From an uncultured Eubacteriales bacterium (GTDB lineage: Bacteria > Bacillota > Clostridia > Oscillospirales > Oscillospiraceae): 64,000 nt of DNA. Where the stretch lies: NCBI GenBank assembly GCA_900540545.1, contig UQGJ01000007.1:1-64000 (forward strand), in the 5' to 3' direction. The position numbers and the translations under genes were made by a program. A model generated the notes under the pieces. That model was not told the DNA's origin. It saw only the letters and a program-made list of their open reading frames with translations, and searched no databases. This document shows, piece after piece, positions 32,806 to 41,485 of the stretch (positions are counted from its first letter, which is position 1; every line of letters begins with the position of its first letter).

Positions 32806-35019
32806 TCACTCCGCCTGATAGAGGGCCAGCTTTTTGGTGAGGCGCTCCACCGCGTCGGACAGGCTCTGCTTCCCGGCGAAGAAGTCCGCCGTCTCCTGCT
32901 CGATGATGGCCTGGATGCTGCCGTCCAGAAGGACCGGGGTATCCAGGGCCTTCAGGGTCTCCGCCCAGGCGCTGCGGTAGTCCTCCGGCGGGTAGTCGAT
33001 TCGGACGTAGATGGGCACGTCCGCCCCGTCCTTGTCCATCAGGGTGGTGCCGTAGGTGGCGAAGGAGCCGTTTCGGAACGGGTCGTCGTCCTCCTGGGTG
33101 GAGGCGTCGAAGGCGGCGGCGTTCACCGGCATCCCGGTGCCCACCCCGGAGCTCTGGACCGGCTCCGACAGGGCTGTGGCCAGGAACTGCCGGGCAACGG
33201 CGGCGTTCTCGCTCCTGGCGTTGATGCCCAGGATGGTTCTCGGCTGGTACAGGCTCCGGCCGAAGAGGGGGACGATCTCCCCGTCTCCCCGGTCCTGGCA
33301 GGTCTGCCAGGCGGCGTACAGGCTGTCGAAGCTGCACAGGTAGCCCAGGTCGATGCCCACGGCGTCGATGGACCAGGCCAGCGCGCCGAAGCCGAAGTCG
33401 GGGTGAATCCCCCAGGCGTCGTCCACCTCCCGGTTCTGCTCCATGTCCCAGATGCGCTTCATCTGGGTCAAGAAGTCGGTCCAGGCGGCCTCGTCCCCGG
33501 CGTAGAGGCGGTCCCGGTCGGTCAGAGTGAACACCTGCATGATCCAGTCGATGCCCGTGACGGCCAGGGGGTGGTTGAAGCTGTCCCGGTTGGCCTCCAG
33601 CCAGTCCACCATGCTCTCCAGGTCCCGGCTGGCGGCCACCGCCGCCGAGGAGGCGTGAAAGACCGTGGCCTCGAACTGGAGCGGGATGCCGGGCAGGGTG
33701 CCGTCGTCCCGGCGGCATGCCTCGCCCTTGTGGGGCAGGAGCTGGCTTTCCAAGGCGGTAAAGTCCTCGGACAGGTCCAGCAGCACCCCCTTCTCGGCGT
33801 AGGAGTCCAGGGGCATCCCGTCCAGGACCAGCACGTCCGGCCCCTTCCCGGCCACCAGTTCGGTGGCGATGGTTTTCAGGGCGTCGTCCCAGCTATAAGA
33901 GCCCTCCCCCTCGGTGTAGCCCAGCTCATAGGTGACGTACACCTCCGGGTGGTCCTTTTGGAAAGCCCCAATGGCCTGCCGGACCAGGGGGTCCTCCTCC
34001 ATGGACCAGACCCGCAGCTCCTGCCCCGGCAGGGTGGGCACGTCGGGGTCGTAGACATAGGCGGTGAGGCCCCAGGCCTCGTCGGCCCAGGAGACCACCA
34101 GGAAGCTGTCGTCCAGGGGCACGAAGAACTGCATCAGAAAGGAGGGCGTCCCCAGGCTGGTGAGGCCGCCGCCCACCACCTGCTCCAGCATACTGTTGCC
34201 CGTCTGGGTGCGGTAGATGCCCTGGGCGTCCGCATAGCTCACCGACCCGTCCGGGGCGTAGGCCGCCAGCCGGTTCCAGGTGGTGTTGTCGTTGGCGGAG
34301 TGGACATAGGAGGCGGCGGCCACCCGGCTCGTCTCCTTGGACGTCTCCATGTCGTAAAAGACCAGGGCGTCGTTGGCGCAGTAGACCGCCTCGCTGCCCC
34401 GGATGTCGTAGCCCTCGATGGAGCCGTCCTCCACCTCGAACTGGTTTTTGACCGCCCCGGTCTCCCCATCCAGGTGGTAGAGGACCCACCAGCAGTCCAC
34501 CAGCAGGTCGCCGTTGTCCGCCACCTTGAAGCTGCGGGGGCCGGCGCCGTCGGGCACCTCCAGGGACAGCTCCGTGAGGGTGCCGTCCGGGGCGATGCGC
34601 CAGAACAGGGTCGGGACGCCCTCCCCCTCCGGCACGTCCGCGCCGTAGTCATAGCCGAAGAACCACAGGTTCCCCTGACTGTCCCAGCAGGCGCAGTCCT
34701 GGGAATACTGGTCCATCAGGCCGCCCGTGAGCGCGGTGCTGTCCTGAGCCGCCCAGGTCGCGCCACCGTCGGCGGAGTGGAACAGCGTCAGGTCGGCCAT
34801 CCGCTCCTCGTCCCCCTCCCGGCGGATGAAGGCCAGCAGGTCCAGCTCCCCGGCCTCGTCGGCCCGCAGGCCCAGCACCTGTCCCACCCGGTCGGGCAGG
34901 GTCCGGGCCTCCTCTACGTACCGCCCCATGGCGGGTTTCTCCGGCTCTCCTCCGCCGCTGCAAGCGGCCAGGGTCAGGGCCATCGTCAGGGCCAGCAGCC
35001 CCGCGAGGATTCGTTTCAT
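32806..35019 (-). CDS. Lipoprotein with propeller-like N-terminal half and solute-binding C-terminal half
   Basis: A 737-residue exported lipoprotein (lipobox LTLAAC, C20). Residues about 40-340 carry repeated strand-rich units with DGTL- and DG-type turns (HSADGGATWAAQ, DSQGNLWFFGYDYG, APDGTLTELSL, YAPDGSVSYADAQGIYRT), suggestive of a beta-propeller. From about 345 on it looks like an ABC type 1 solute-binding protein: LRVWSMEEDPLVRQAIGAFQKDHPEVYVTY, GKGPDVLVLDGMPLDSYAEKG, GIPLQFEATVFH and AARQFL-like segments (AVARQFLATAL). No permease or ATPase gene is adjacent. It may be a sensor or orphan binding protein. It is flanked by a divergent promoter and its own terminator. Confidence 0.7.
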   Translation of the reverse strand: MKRILAGLLALTMALTLAACSGGGEPEKPAMGRYVEEARTLPDRVGQVLGLRADEAGELDLLAFIRREGDEERMADLTLFHSADGGATWAAQDSTALTGGLMDQYSQDCACWDSQGNLWFFGYDYGADVPEGEGVPTLFWRIAPDGTLTELSLEVPDGAGPRSFKVADNGDLLVDCWWVLYHLDGETGAVKNQFEVEDGSIEGYDIRGSEAVYCANDALVFYDMETSKETSRVAAASYVHSANDNTTWNRLAAYAPDGSVSYADAQGIYRTQTGNSMLEQVVGGGLTSLGTPSFLMQFFVPLDDSFLVVSWADEAWGLTAYVYDPDVPTLPGQELRVWSMEEDPLVRQAIGAFQKDHPEVYVTYELGYTEGEGSYSWDDALKTIATELVAGKGPDVLVLDGMPLDSYAEKGVLLDLSEDFTALESQLLPHKGEACRRDDGTLPGIPLQFEATVFHASSAAVAASRDLESMVDWLEANRDSFNHPLAVTGIDWIMQVFTLTDRDRLYAGDEAAWTDFLTQMKRIWDMEQNREVDDAWGIHPDFGFGALAWSIDAVGIDLGYLCSFDSLYAAWQTCQDRGDGEIVPLFGRSLYQPRTILGINARSENAAVARQFLATALSEPVQSSGVGTGMPVNAAAFDASTQEDDDPFRNGSFATYGTTLMDKDGADVPIYVRIDYPPEDYRSAWAETLKALDTPVLLDGSIQAIIEQETADFFAGKQSLSDAVERLTKKLALYQAE

Positions 35020-35123
35020 CGTCGGTTCCTCCTATGCTTTCGTTATCCCCAGCATAGTCCGCCAATCTCTAAGGGTTTCTCCAAAAGTGTGAGATTTTTC
35101 CCCGGAGGCCCCAACCTTTGGAT

Positions 35124-35152
35124 TTGACAAACGCCGGCGGCTGTGCTACCAT
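35124..35152 (+). promoter_or_regulatory. Strong sigma-A promoter upstream of candidate ncRNA and mutS2
   Basis: A perfect TTGACA (35124-35129), a 17-base spacer and TACCAT (35147-35152). Transcription would begin near 35159, some 277 bases before the mutS2-like start codon. Confidence 0.75.
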
Positions 35153-35158
35153 AGGCCC

Positions 35159-35412
35159 AACTTAGGTACGAAGGGAACGACGTTTTTGTTAAGTGTGTCT
35201 GTCAACGGCTGAGTGCTGAAATCGCCCATGCAGGCGGTCCAGAAGGGATTTCTGGGCCTGGTTTGTTGTGGGCGTCTGCCGAGACGGACTGCTTTTCCGA
35301 AACGCCGCTTTTTTGCGTCCTTTGGCGCTGATGCGGTCTTTTTCTGGAACTCCTGTGCCCACGGGAGCGGTCTATCCTGTTCGGTAGATTTGCTCTCCCG
35401 TGGGCATTTTTT
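35159..35412 (+). ncRNA. Candidate structured RNA or 5' leader of unknown class
   Basis: About 250 bases lie between a strong promoter and an intrinsic terminator and hold no convincing reading frame. Local stems include CCAGAA/TTCTGG near 35238-35255, CGTCT/AGACG near 35274-35287, and the long terminal hairpin. It could be a free small RNA or an attenuating leader of the mutS2-like gene. I compared it by eye with T-box, SAM, TPP, SRP, tmRNA and RNase P signatures and found no match; 6S RNA cannot be excluded. Confidence 0.5.
35356..35412 (+). terminator. Intrinsic terminator upstream of mutS2
   Basis: Arms TGCCCACGGGAG (35356-35367) and CTCCCGTGGGCA (35395-35406) enclose a smaller stem (TCTATCC against GGTAGA) and are followed by six T residues. 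It lies only 24 bases before the mutS2-like start codon, so that gene depends on read-through or another promoter. Confidence 0.82.
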
Positions 35413-35435
35413 ATTCAATGAAGGAGTTTTTATCC

Positions 35436-37313
35436 ATGAACGACCCGCAGACAACCCTGGAATTCAACGTCATCAAGGACCAGCTCTGCTCGCTCGCCGT
35501 CTCCGCCGACGGGCGGGAGCGGCTGGCCGCCCTGGCACCCTGGCCCACCCTGCGGCTGTGCCGGGAAAAGCTGGCCGAGACCACCGCCGCCCGGACCATT
35601 TTGGACGCTTTGGGCGCTCCGCCCCTGTCCGCCATGGAGGAATTGGGCCCCGCTCTGGAGCTGTGCGAAAAAGGGGCCATGCTGTCCGCCCGCCAGCTGG
35701 AGGGGGTCTCCCGGTTCCTGGCCTCCTGTAAGCGGACTCGCCAGTACCTCCAGAAGGCGGAGGGATTGGACCTGGACCTGGCCTACTACGGCCGCGGCTT
35801 CCAGGACCTGGAGGATTTGAAAGGCGAGCTGGACGCCGCCGTCCAGGGCGGGCAGGTGCTGGACTCGGCCAGCCCCGCCCTTCGGGACCTGCGCCGGAAA
35901 ATTGAGCGCCAGAGCGGCCAAATCAAGGAAAAGCTGGACGCCCTTCTCCGGGGGCGGAAGCAGATGTTCACCGACAGCTATGTCTCCATGCGCAATGGCC
36001 GCTACGTGCTGCCGGTGAAGAAGGAGTTCAAGCACCAGGTCGCCGGCAGCGTGGTGGAGGTCAGCGGCACCGGGGGCACCTATTTCATCGAGCCGTCCGC
36101 CGCCGCCAAGCTCCAGGAGGAGATCAACGCCCTGCGCATCGAGGAGGACGGCGAGGAGCGCAAGGTCCTCTACACCCTCACCGCCCTGGTGGACGAGGCC
36201 CGCCCCGCCCTGGGGCTGAACCGGGAGGCCATGACGGTGCTGGACGCGGCCTTTGCCAAGGCCCGGCTCAGCGCCGCTATGGACGCCCGCGCCCCCGAGA
36301 TGACGGCGGAGCGGGCCCTCTCCCTCACCCAGGCCCGCCATCCCCTCCTGGACCGGGACGCCTGCGTCCCCCTGGACTTCCCCGCCCCGGCGGGGGTCCG
36401 GGGCGCGGTCATCACCGGCCCCAACACCGGGGGCAAGACGGTGGCCCTCAAGACCATCGGCCTGTTCGCCCTCATGGCCCAGAGCGGCCTCCACGTCCCC
36501 GCCGCCGCGGCCACCCTCCCCCTTTTTGACGCCGTCCTCTGCGACATCGGCGACGGGCAGAGCATCACGGAAAACCTGTCCACCTTCTCCTCCCACATCA
36601 CCGCCGTCATCGACATCCTGGGCCGGGCCACCCCCGACAGTCTGGTCCTGCTGGACGAGCTGGGCTCCGGCACGGACCCGGCGGAGGGCATGGGCATCGC
36701 CGTGTCCATTCTGGAGGAGCTGCGGGTGAAGGGCTGCCTGTTCGTGGCCACCACCCACTACCCGGAGGTGAAGGACTACGCCGGGCGGACCCCCGGGCTG
36801 GTCAACGCCCGGATGGCCTTCGACCGGGACTCCCTGCGCCCCCTGTACCGGCTGGAGCTGGGGGAGGCCGGGGAGAGCTGCGCCCTCTATATCGCCCAGC
36901 GGCTGGGCTTCCCCGCCCACATGCTCCAGCGGGCGCGGGTGGCGGTGGAGGGGACCCTCCCCGACGGCTCCGCCCCCGCCGCCCGGTCCGCCCTCCGGGA
37001 GGACCACGTCCCCGCCGGCCAGGCCCAAATCTTCGCCTACGCCATCGGCGACAGCGTGGAGGTGGGGCCGGACGGGGTCCTGGGGCTGGTGTATCAGCCT
37101 GCCGACGGCAGGGGCATGGTGGGGGTCCAAGTCCAGGGGGTCAAGCGGCTGGTCAACCACAAGCGGCTCAAGCTCAAGACCCCGGCCAGCGAGCTCTATC
37201 CCCCGGACTACGACTTCTCCATCCTCTTCGACTCTGTGGCCGTCCGGAAGGCCCGCCACCAGATGGAGCGCAAATTCGTCGAGGGGATGTCCATTGAATT
37301 GGAGGAAAATTAG
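35436..37313 (+). CDS. MutS2-like ATPase lacking the Smr domain
   Basis: A 625-residue protein of the MutS2 branch. The lever and clamp region is followed by the ABC-type ATPase: Walker A TGPNTGGKTVALKT near residue 328, then FSSHITAVIDIL and Walker B SLVLLDELGSGTDPAEG, and the conserved FVATTHYPEVKDYA. Standard MutS2 is about 780-790 residues and ends with an Smr nuclease domain; here the protein stops shortly after a KOW-like region (GDSVEVGPDGVLGLVYQ). There is no frameshift at the end, so this looks like a naturally short form. MutS2 proteins act on branched DNA or collided ribosomes. AAGGAG precedes ATG 35436. Confidence 0.85.
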   Translation: MNDPQTTLEFNVIKDQLCSLAVSADGRERLAALAPWPTLRLCREKLAETTAARTILDALGAPPLSAMEELGPALELCEKGAMLSARQLEGVSRFLASCKRTRQYLQKAEGLDLDLAYYGRGFQDLEDLKGELDAAVQGGQVLDSASPALRDLRRKIERQSGQIKEKLDALLRGRKQMFTDSYVSMRNGRYVLPVKKEFKHQVAGSVVEVSGTGGTYFIEPSAAAKLQEEINALRIEEDGEERKVLYTLTALVDEARPALGLNREAMTVLDAAFAKARLSAAMDARAPEMTAERALSLTQARHPLLDRDACVPLDFPAPAGVRGAVITGPNTGGKTVALKTIGLFALMAQSGLHVPAAAATLPLFDAVLCDIGDGQSITENLSTFSSHITAVIDILGRATPDSLVLLDELGSGTDPAEGMGIAVSILEELRVKGCLFVATTHYPEVKDYAGRTPGLVNARMAFDRDSLRPLYRLELGEAGESCALYIAQRLGFPAHMLQRARVAVEGTLPDGSAPAARSALREDHVPAGQAQIFAYAIGDSVEVGPDGVLGLVYQPADGRGMVGVQVQGVKRLVNHKRLKLKTPASELYPPDYDFSILFDSVAVRKARHQMERKFVEGMSIELEEN

Positions 37314-37359
37314 AGACGGGTGTAGTATAATGGGGGTGATTCAAGGCGGGGCGGGGCCC

Positions 37360-37770
37360 TGCCTGGGGGGCGCCTCCGGCGGGGGTTCCTTTCTCGTTTG
37401 AGAAAGGAACCGAAAGAAAACCAGGGGGCCGACACGGGGGATTTCATCCCCCTATTGTCGGCCCCCTGGACCCCGGGGTACGGGCGGGCGGCGGTATGGT
37501 TTTTAGAATTGGCAAGACTTGCAAGCTGTTGCAGCTCGTATTGGTCTGGCGGTCGAACGACTTCGGCTATCGCCCCTCGGCATATCACCTGGCAAGACTT
37601 GATAGTAGTTGCGTTTTCATTGGTGCAAACGGGCCGCCACAAGGTCTGTGCATTTTTGAATTGGTGTTGTGCCCGTTGGTCGTCTGCAAGGGCCGCCGAG
37701 GGCGGCGGCCCCCACAAGGGGATTAGGTCCTCTCCCTCTACACTGTGGGGACCGCCGCCCTCGGCGGTCT
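37360..37770. repeat. Mosaic intergenic repeat, modules A-B-C
   Basis: The 508 bases between the mutS2-like gene and the response regulator hold module A (stem arms 37385-37395 and 37400-37410, then CCGAAAGAAAACCAGGGG) and a GGGGGCCGAC palindrome. Module B lies at about 37506-37645 (GGCAAGACTTGCAAGC to TTGGTGCAAACGGGCCGCC). Two copies of a GGGCCGCCGAGGGCGGCGGCCC-like palindrome lie near 37690 and 37745. The layout is the same as at 26990-27345. No gene is seen. Confidence 0.75.
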
Positions 37771-37821
37771 TACCCCCGTCCCGCCCGTGGGCGAAATTCT
37801 CAATTGCTCCGAGGTGATTTT

Positions 37822-38502
37822 GTGCGTATTCTGATGATCGAGGACGATGAAAAGCTCTGCGAGGCGGTGTGCTACCATCTGGAGCGGGAGGGCTTTACCG
37901 TGGACGTGTGCCACGACGGGGACGACGGGCTGCGCTGGGTGCGGCAGCAGGCCCACGACCTGGTCCTGCTGGACCGGATGCTCCCCACGGTCAGCGGAAC
38001 TACCGTGCTGGAGCGGATGCGCGCCGACGGCATCCAGACCCCGGTGCTCATCGTCACCGCCCTGGACGCGGTGGCCGACCGGGTCCAGGGCCTCAACGCC
38101 GGGGCCGACGACTATCTGGTCAAGCCCTTCGACCTGGACGAGCTGGTGGCCCGCATCCGGGCCATGGCCCGCCGCCCCCGCCAGTGGGAGAACACCCAGC
38201 TGGTGCGGTATGGCGACGTGTCCTTTGACCCGGACGGGCGGGTCCTCTCCGGCGCGGGGGGCGAGTGCTCCCTGTCCAAGCGGGAGTGCGCCCTGCTGGA
38301 CTCGCTGCTGCGCTATCCGGGGCAGACCTTCACCCGGAACGTGCTGCTCTCCCGGGTGTGGGGGCCGGACGCCCCGGTGGAGGACGGCAATCTGGACAAC
38401 TACGTCTATTTCCTCCGGCGGCGGCTGAAGCAGGTGGGCAGCAGCCTGGAGATCAGGACCGTCCGGGGCGTGGGCTACAAGCTGGAGGACGGACATGTTT
38501 GA
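37822..38502 (+). CDS. OmpR-family response regulator
   Basis: A 226-residue two-domain regulator. The receiver has the acidic pair in MIEDDEKL, phospho-acceptor D51 (DLVLLDRMLP), the T/S switch in LIVTALDAVADRV and the lysine in DDYLVKPFD. The C-terminal winged helix covers about residues 130-223 (LSKRECALLDSLLRYPGQTFTRNVLLSRVWG and IRTVRGVGYKLE). The start is GTG 37822, with GAGGTGA upstream; the codons before it fall in the intergenic repeat. It overlaps the kinase gene by eight bases. Target genes are unknown. Confidence 0.92.
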   Translation: MRILMIEDDEKLCEAVCYHLEREGFTVDVCHDGDDGLRWVRQQAHDLVLLDRMLPTVSGTTVLERMRADGIQTPVLIVTALDAVADRVQGLNAGADDYLVKPFDLDELVARIRAMARRPRQWENTQLVRYGDVSFDPDGRVLSGAGGECSLSKRECALLDSLLRYPGQTFTRNVLLSRVWGPDAPVEDGNLDNYVYFLRRRLKQVGSSLEIRTVRGVGYKLEDGHV

Positions 38503-39784
38503 ATCGGTCCACCGCCGCCTGACCCTATTCCTCACCTGCATTTTGGCCACCGGGGCCATCCTGCTGGCCACCGCCGCCGGGTTCCTGCTCTTCACCCAGA
38601 AGCAAGCCAGCGAGAACGCCGAGGCCGCCTTCAACAGCTCGGTGAACGCCATCCTGGCCCACCTGCGGAGCCAGCCGGTGCTGGACCACACCTGGCTCAG
38701 CCAGACCGAGCACGACGGCGGACTGCTCCTCCACGTGGAGTTGGACGGCGTCCCCCTGCTGTACGCAGGCAGCGGCAGCACGGAGCGGAAGGCCCTGGTG
38801 ACCCAGGCCAAGGACGAGGCCCTCTCCGGCCAGGGGCTGGACCTGTCCGCCCCGCCCACCTCCGCCATCCAGACCCGGGAGGTGCGCTACGTCTTTACCG
38901 CCGGAGACGGGACCCACTACCGGGCGGCGGCGGCCTCCATCCCCCTGTCCTCCGGGTGGGCGGGGGTGGTGGTCATCCGCTCCACCGCCGCCGAGTCCGT
39001 CCAGCTCACCGGGCAGCTCTTCCTGCTGGGGGGCCTGACCCTGGCCGGGCTGTGCCTGCTGGCCCTCTTCGCCTGGGCCTTTACCCGGCGGACCCTGCGG
39101 CCCATTGAGGAGAACCAGCGCAAGCAGTTGGAGTTCGTCCACGCCGCATCCCACGAGCTGCGCTCCCCCCTGGCTGTCATCCACGCCAGCCTGTCCACGC
39201 TGAAAACCGCGTCGCCGGAGGAGCGGGAGCACTTCATCGGCCTGGCCGACGGGGAGTGTATGCGCATGTCCCGGCTGGTGGGGGACCTGCTGGCCCTGGC
39301 CGGGGCCGACAGCGGACAGTGGACCATCCACCCGGAGGAGGTCGAGCTGGAGACGCTGGTCCTCAACGCCTGCGAGGGCTTCGAGGACCGGGCCCGTCAG
39401 GCGGGCATCCGCCTGGAACCCCGCCTGCCCCAGGACCCCCTCCCCCGCTGCCGCTGCGACGGGGAGCGGGTGGCTCAGGTCCTGTCCATCCTGCTGGACA
39501 ACGCCCTGAGCTATACCCCCGGCGGCGGGCGGGTAACGGTGGCCGTGGAGCGGGATGGCAAGGAGTTCCGCCTGTCGGTGTCCGACACCGGGCCGGGCAT
39601 CCCCGACGAGCGGAAGGCCCACATTTTTGACCGCTTCTACCGGGCCGACCCCTCCCGCACCAAGCGGGAGCACTACGGTCTGGGGCTGTGCATCGCCAGG
39701 GAGATCGCCGTCCTGCACCGGGGGAGCTTGACGGTAGAGGACAATCCGGGCGGGGGGAGTTTGTTTGTGCTGAGGATACCGTAG
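38495..39784 (+). CDS. Sensor histidine kinase (HisKA type)
   Basis: A 429-residue kinase with helix 1 at about residues 10-33, an extracellular sensor of about 135 residues and helix 2 at about 172-195. The HisKA domain has H220 in AASHELRSPLAVIHAS, and the ATPase domain carries SILLDNALSYTPGG (N box), VSDTGPGIPDE and HYGLGLCIAREI. It pairs with the OmpR-type regulator immediately upstream. The short sensor domain has no recognised fold, so the signal is unknown. ATG 38495 lies within the end of the regulator gene. Confidence 0.92.
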   Translation: MFESVHRRLTLFLTCILATGAILLATAAGFLLFTQKQASENAEAAFNSSVNAILAHLRSQPVLDHTWLSQTEHDGGLLLHVELDGVPLLYAGSGSTERKALVTQAKDEALSGQGLDLSAPPTSAIQTREVRYVFTAGDGTHYRAAAASIPLSSGWAGVVVIRSTAAESVQLTGQLFLLGGLTLAGLCLLALFAWAFTRRTLRPIEENQRKQLEFVHAASHELRSPLAVIHASLSTLKTASPEEREHFIGLADGECMRMSRLVGDLLALAGADSGQWTIHPEEVELETLVLNACEGFEDRARQAGIRLEPRLPQDPLPRCRCDGERVAQVLSILLDNALSYTPGGGRVTVAVERDGKEFRLSVSDTGPGIPDERKAHIFDRFYRADPSRTKREHYGLGLCIAREIAVLHRGSLTVEDNPGGGSLFVLRIP

Positions 39785-39864
39785 AGGGACGGATTGCCGC
39801 GCCAGTTTGCGAACTGACTCGCAATGACAGGAGAGGAAAAGGCCACCGAAAGCGGCTGCCCCCA

Positions 39865-40112
39865 CAGGGCTCGGGCGGCCACAAGGGCCGCCCCTACAAA
39901 GTGTCCTGTCCCGCCCGAGCCGCGTTACGAAGTAAGCGGCGGTTCAACGTGCCAGAGTAACCAGAGAACAAACCGCCCAAGGATTGCGACATGCGGGGGG
40001 CTTGGCCCCCAACATTATCCCCGGGATCCAGGGGCCGAGGCCCCTGGCGTCTTTCCCGCCCCTTTCCACGTGGAAAGGGGCGCCCCGCGCGGGTAGCGCC
40101 GCCCCCGGAGGG
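39865..40112. repeat. Intergenic palindromic repeats, modules C and A-like
   Basis: The 400-base gap between the sensor kinase and the ATPase terminator contains GGGCGGCCACAAGGGCCGCCC near 39874 and an AGGGGCCGAGGCCCCT palindrome near 40030. A perfect 26-bp palindrome is at 40057-40082 (CGCCCCTTTCCACGTGGAAAGGGGCG as two 13-base arms). The rest holds nothing recognisable. Confidence 0.65.
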
Positions 40113-40136
40113 ACCCGTCTCATGCGAACAACATAA

Positions 40137-40169
40137 AAGGCCCGCGCCCCCGAAAGGGGCGCGGGCCTT
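40137..40169 (-). terminator. Terminator of the nan/nag operon
   Basis: A 14-bp stem (arms 40137-40150 and 40156-40169) begins AAGGCCCGCGCCCC. On the minus strand it follows the ATPase stop codon by about 15 bases and is followed by TTTATGTTG. Confidence 0.8.
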
Positions 40170-40184
40170 ATGTTATCCCTTTGC

Positions 40185-41306
40185 TTACAGCAGGTTCTGC
40201 TCCGTCTCCGGGTCAAAGAGGTGGACCAAATCGTCCCGGAAGGTGAAGTGGATCTCAGTGCCATAGCCCATGCCGGCGCGGTACTCGGGGGCCAGCTCGG
40301 TGGAGGGGATGCGCAGGACCACGTCCTTGCCGCCCGCGTCCACGTGGAGGTGGATCTCGCTGCCCATCATCTCGGACACGTCCACCTTGGCGGCGATGGT
40401 GTGCTCGGCGGAGGCGGTCTCCAGGTGGATATGCTCGGGACGGATACCCAGGGTCACGGCCTTGCCGTCGGCCACGCCGTTGGCGGCCAGACTCTTCTGG
40501 ATGGCGTCGGACAGCGGCATCACGGCCCCGGCCACCTCCACGGAATACTTGTCGCCGCTCTTCACCAGCTTGGCGTCGAACATATTCATCTGGGGGGAGC
40601 CGATGAACCCGGCCACGAAGATATTAGCGGGGTGGTCAAAGACCTCCTGGGGGGTGCCGATCTGCTGGATGAAGCCGTCCTTCATGATGACGATGCGGTC
40701 GCCCAGGGTCATGGCCTCGGTCTGGTCGTGGGTGACATAGATGAAGGTGGTGTCGATGCGCTGGCGGAGCTTGATGATCTCGGCGCGCATCTGGTTGCGC
40801 AGCTTGGCGTCCAGGTTGGACAGGGGTTCGTCCATCAGGAACACCCGGGGGTCCCGGACGATGGCGCGGCCGATGGCCACACGCTGGCGCTGACCGCCGG
40901 ACAGGGCCTTGGGCTTCCGGTCCAGGTAGCTGGTGATGTCCAAAATCTCGGCGGCCTCGCGGACCTTCTTGTCGATCTCATCCTTGGGGGTCTTGCGCAG
41001 CTTGAGGGCGAAGGCCATGTTCTCGTACACGGTCATATGGGGGTACAGGGCATAGTTCTGGAAGACCATGGCGATGTCCCGGTCCTTGGGCTCCACGTCG
41101 TTCATCCGCTTGTCGCCGATGAACAGGTCGCCCTCGGAAATCTCCTCCAGGCCGGCCACCATGCGCAGGGTGGTGGACTTGCCGCAGCCCGAGGGGCCGA
41201 CCAGGACGATGAACTCCTTGTCCGCGATCTCCAGGTTGAAGTCGTGGACGGCGGTCACCTTGTTGTCGTAGATCTTCTTCACGTTTTTCAGAGTTACAGT
41301 TGCCAT
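40185..41306 (-). CDS. MsmK/UgpC-type sugar ABC transporter ATP-binding protein
   Basis: A 373-residue CUT1 ATPase. Walker A GPSGCGKST is at residues 37-45, the Q-loop is in VFQNYALYPHMTV, the signature is ALSGGQRQRVAIGRA, and Walker B is VFLMDEPLSNLDAK. The C-terminal TOBE/OB region (from about 240) has LGIRPEHIHLE, as in MalK and MsmK. In relatives such as streptococci one MsmK serves several importers. Here it is the last gene after nagA and is the only ATPase for the two CUT1 permeases upstream, so it most likely powers sialic acid uptake and may serve others. Confidence 0.92.
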   Translation of the reverse strand: MATVTLKNVKKIYDNKVTAVHDFNLEIADKEFIVLVGPSGCGKSTTLRMVAGLEEISEGDLFIGDKRMNDVEPKDRDIAMVFQNYALYPHMTVYENMAFALKLRKTPKDEIDKKVREAAEILDITSYLDRKPKALSGGQRQRVAIGRAIVRDPRVFLMDEPLSNLDAKLRNQMRAEIIKLRQRIDTTFIYVTHDQTEAMTLGDRIVIMKDGFIQQIGTPQEVFDHPANIFVAGFIGSPQMNMFDAKLVKSGDKYSVEVAGAVMPLSDAIQKSLAANGVADGKAVTLGIRPEHIHLETASAEHTIAAKVDVSEMMGSEIHLHVDAGGKDVVLRIPSTELAPEYRAGMGYGTEIHFTFRDDLVHLFDPETEQNLL

Positions 41307-41485
41307 GTACTAGGTCCGTAAGGGCCATGCATCCGCAAGGACCCCCTCGCGCCCGAAGAGCGAACCTCCGTGCGCGTTACGACAGGTCTCCACACTGCCG
41401 CACCGCCGGACCGGCGGAAATGGTCTCCTCCTTTTTTACGGTTTTCCCAGCGTTATAAGGTAGGAGTAACGCCGGGACACCTTTT

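Noticed and set aside
35159..35412. T-box or other known riboswitch before the mutS2-like gene
   Set aside because: No AGGGTGGNACCGCG antiterminator box and no SAM, TPP, glycine or purine core could be found, so it is listed only as an unassigned RNA.
40057..40082. Palindrome with a CACGTG centre resembling parS
   Set aside because: The flanks are CCCCTTTC and GAAAGGGG instead of TGTTTC/GAAACA, so it does not match the ParB site. It fits the module A hairpin family.
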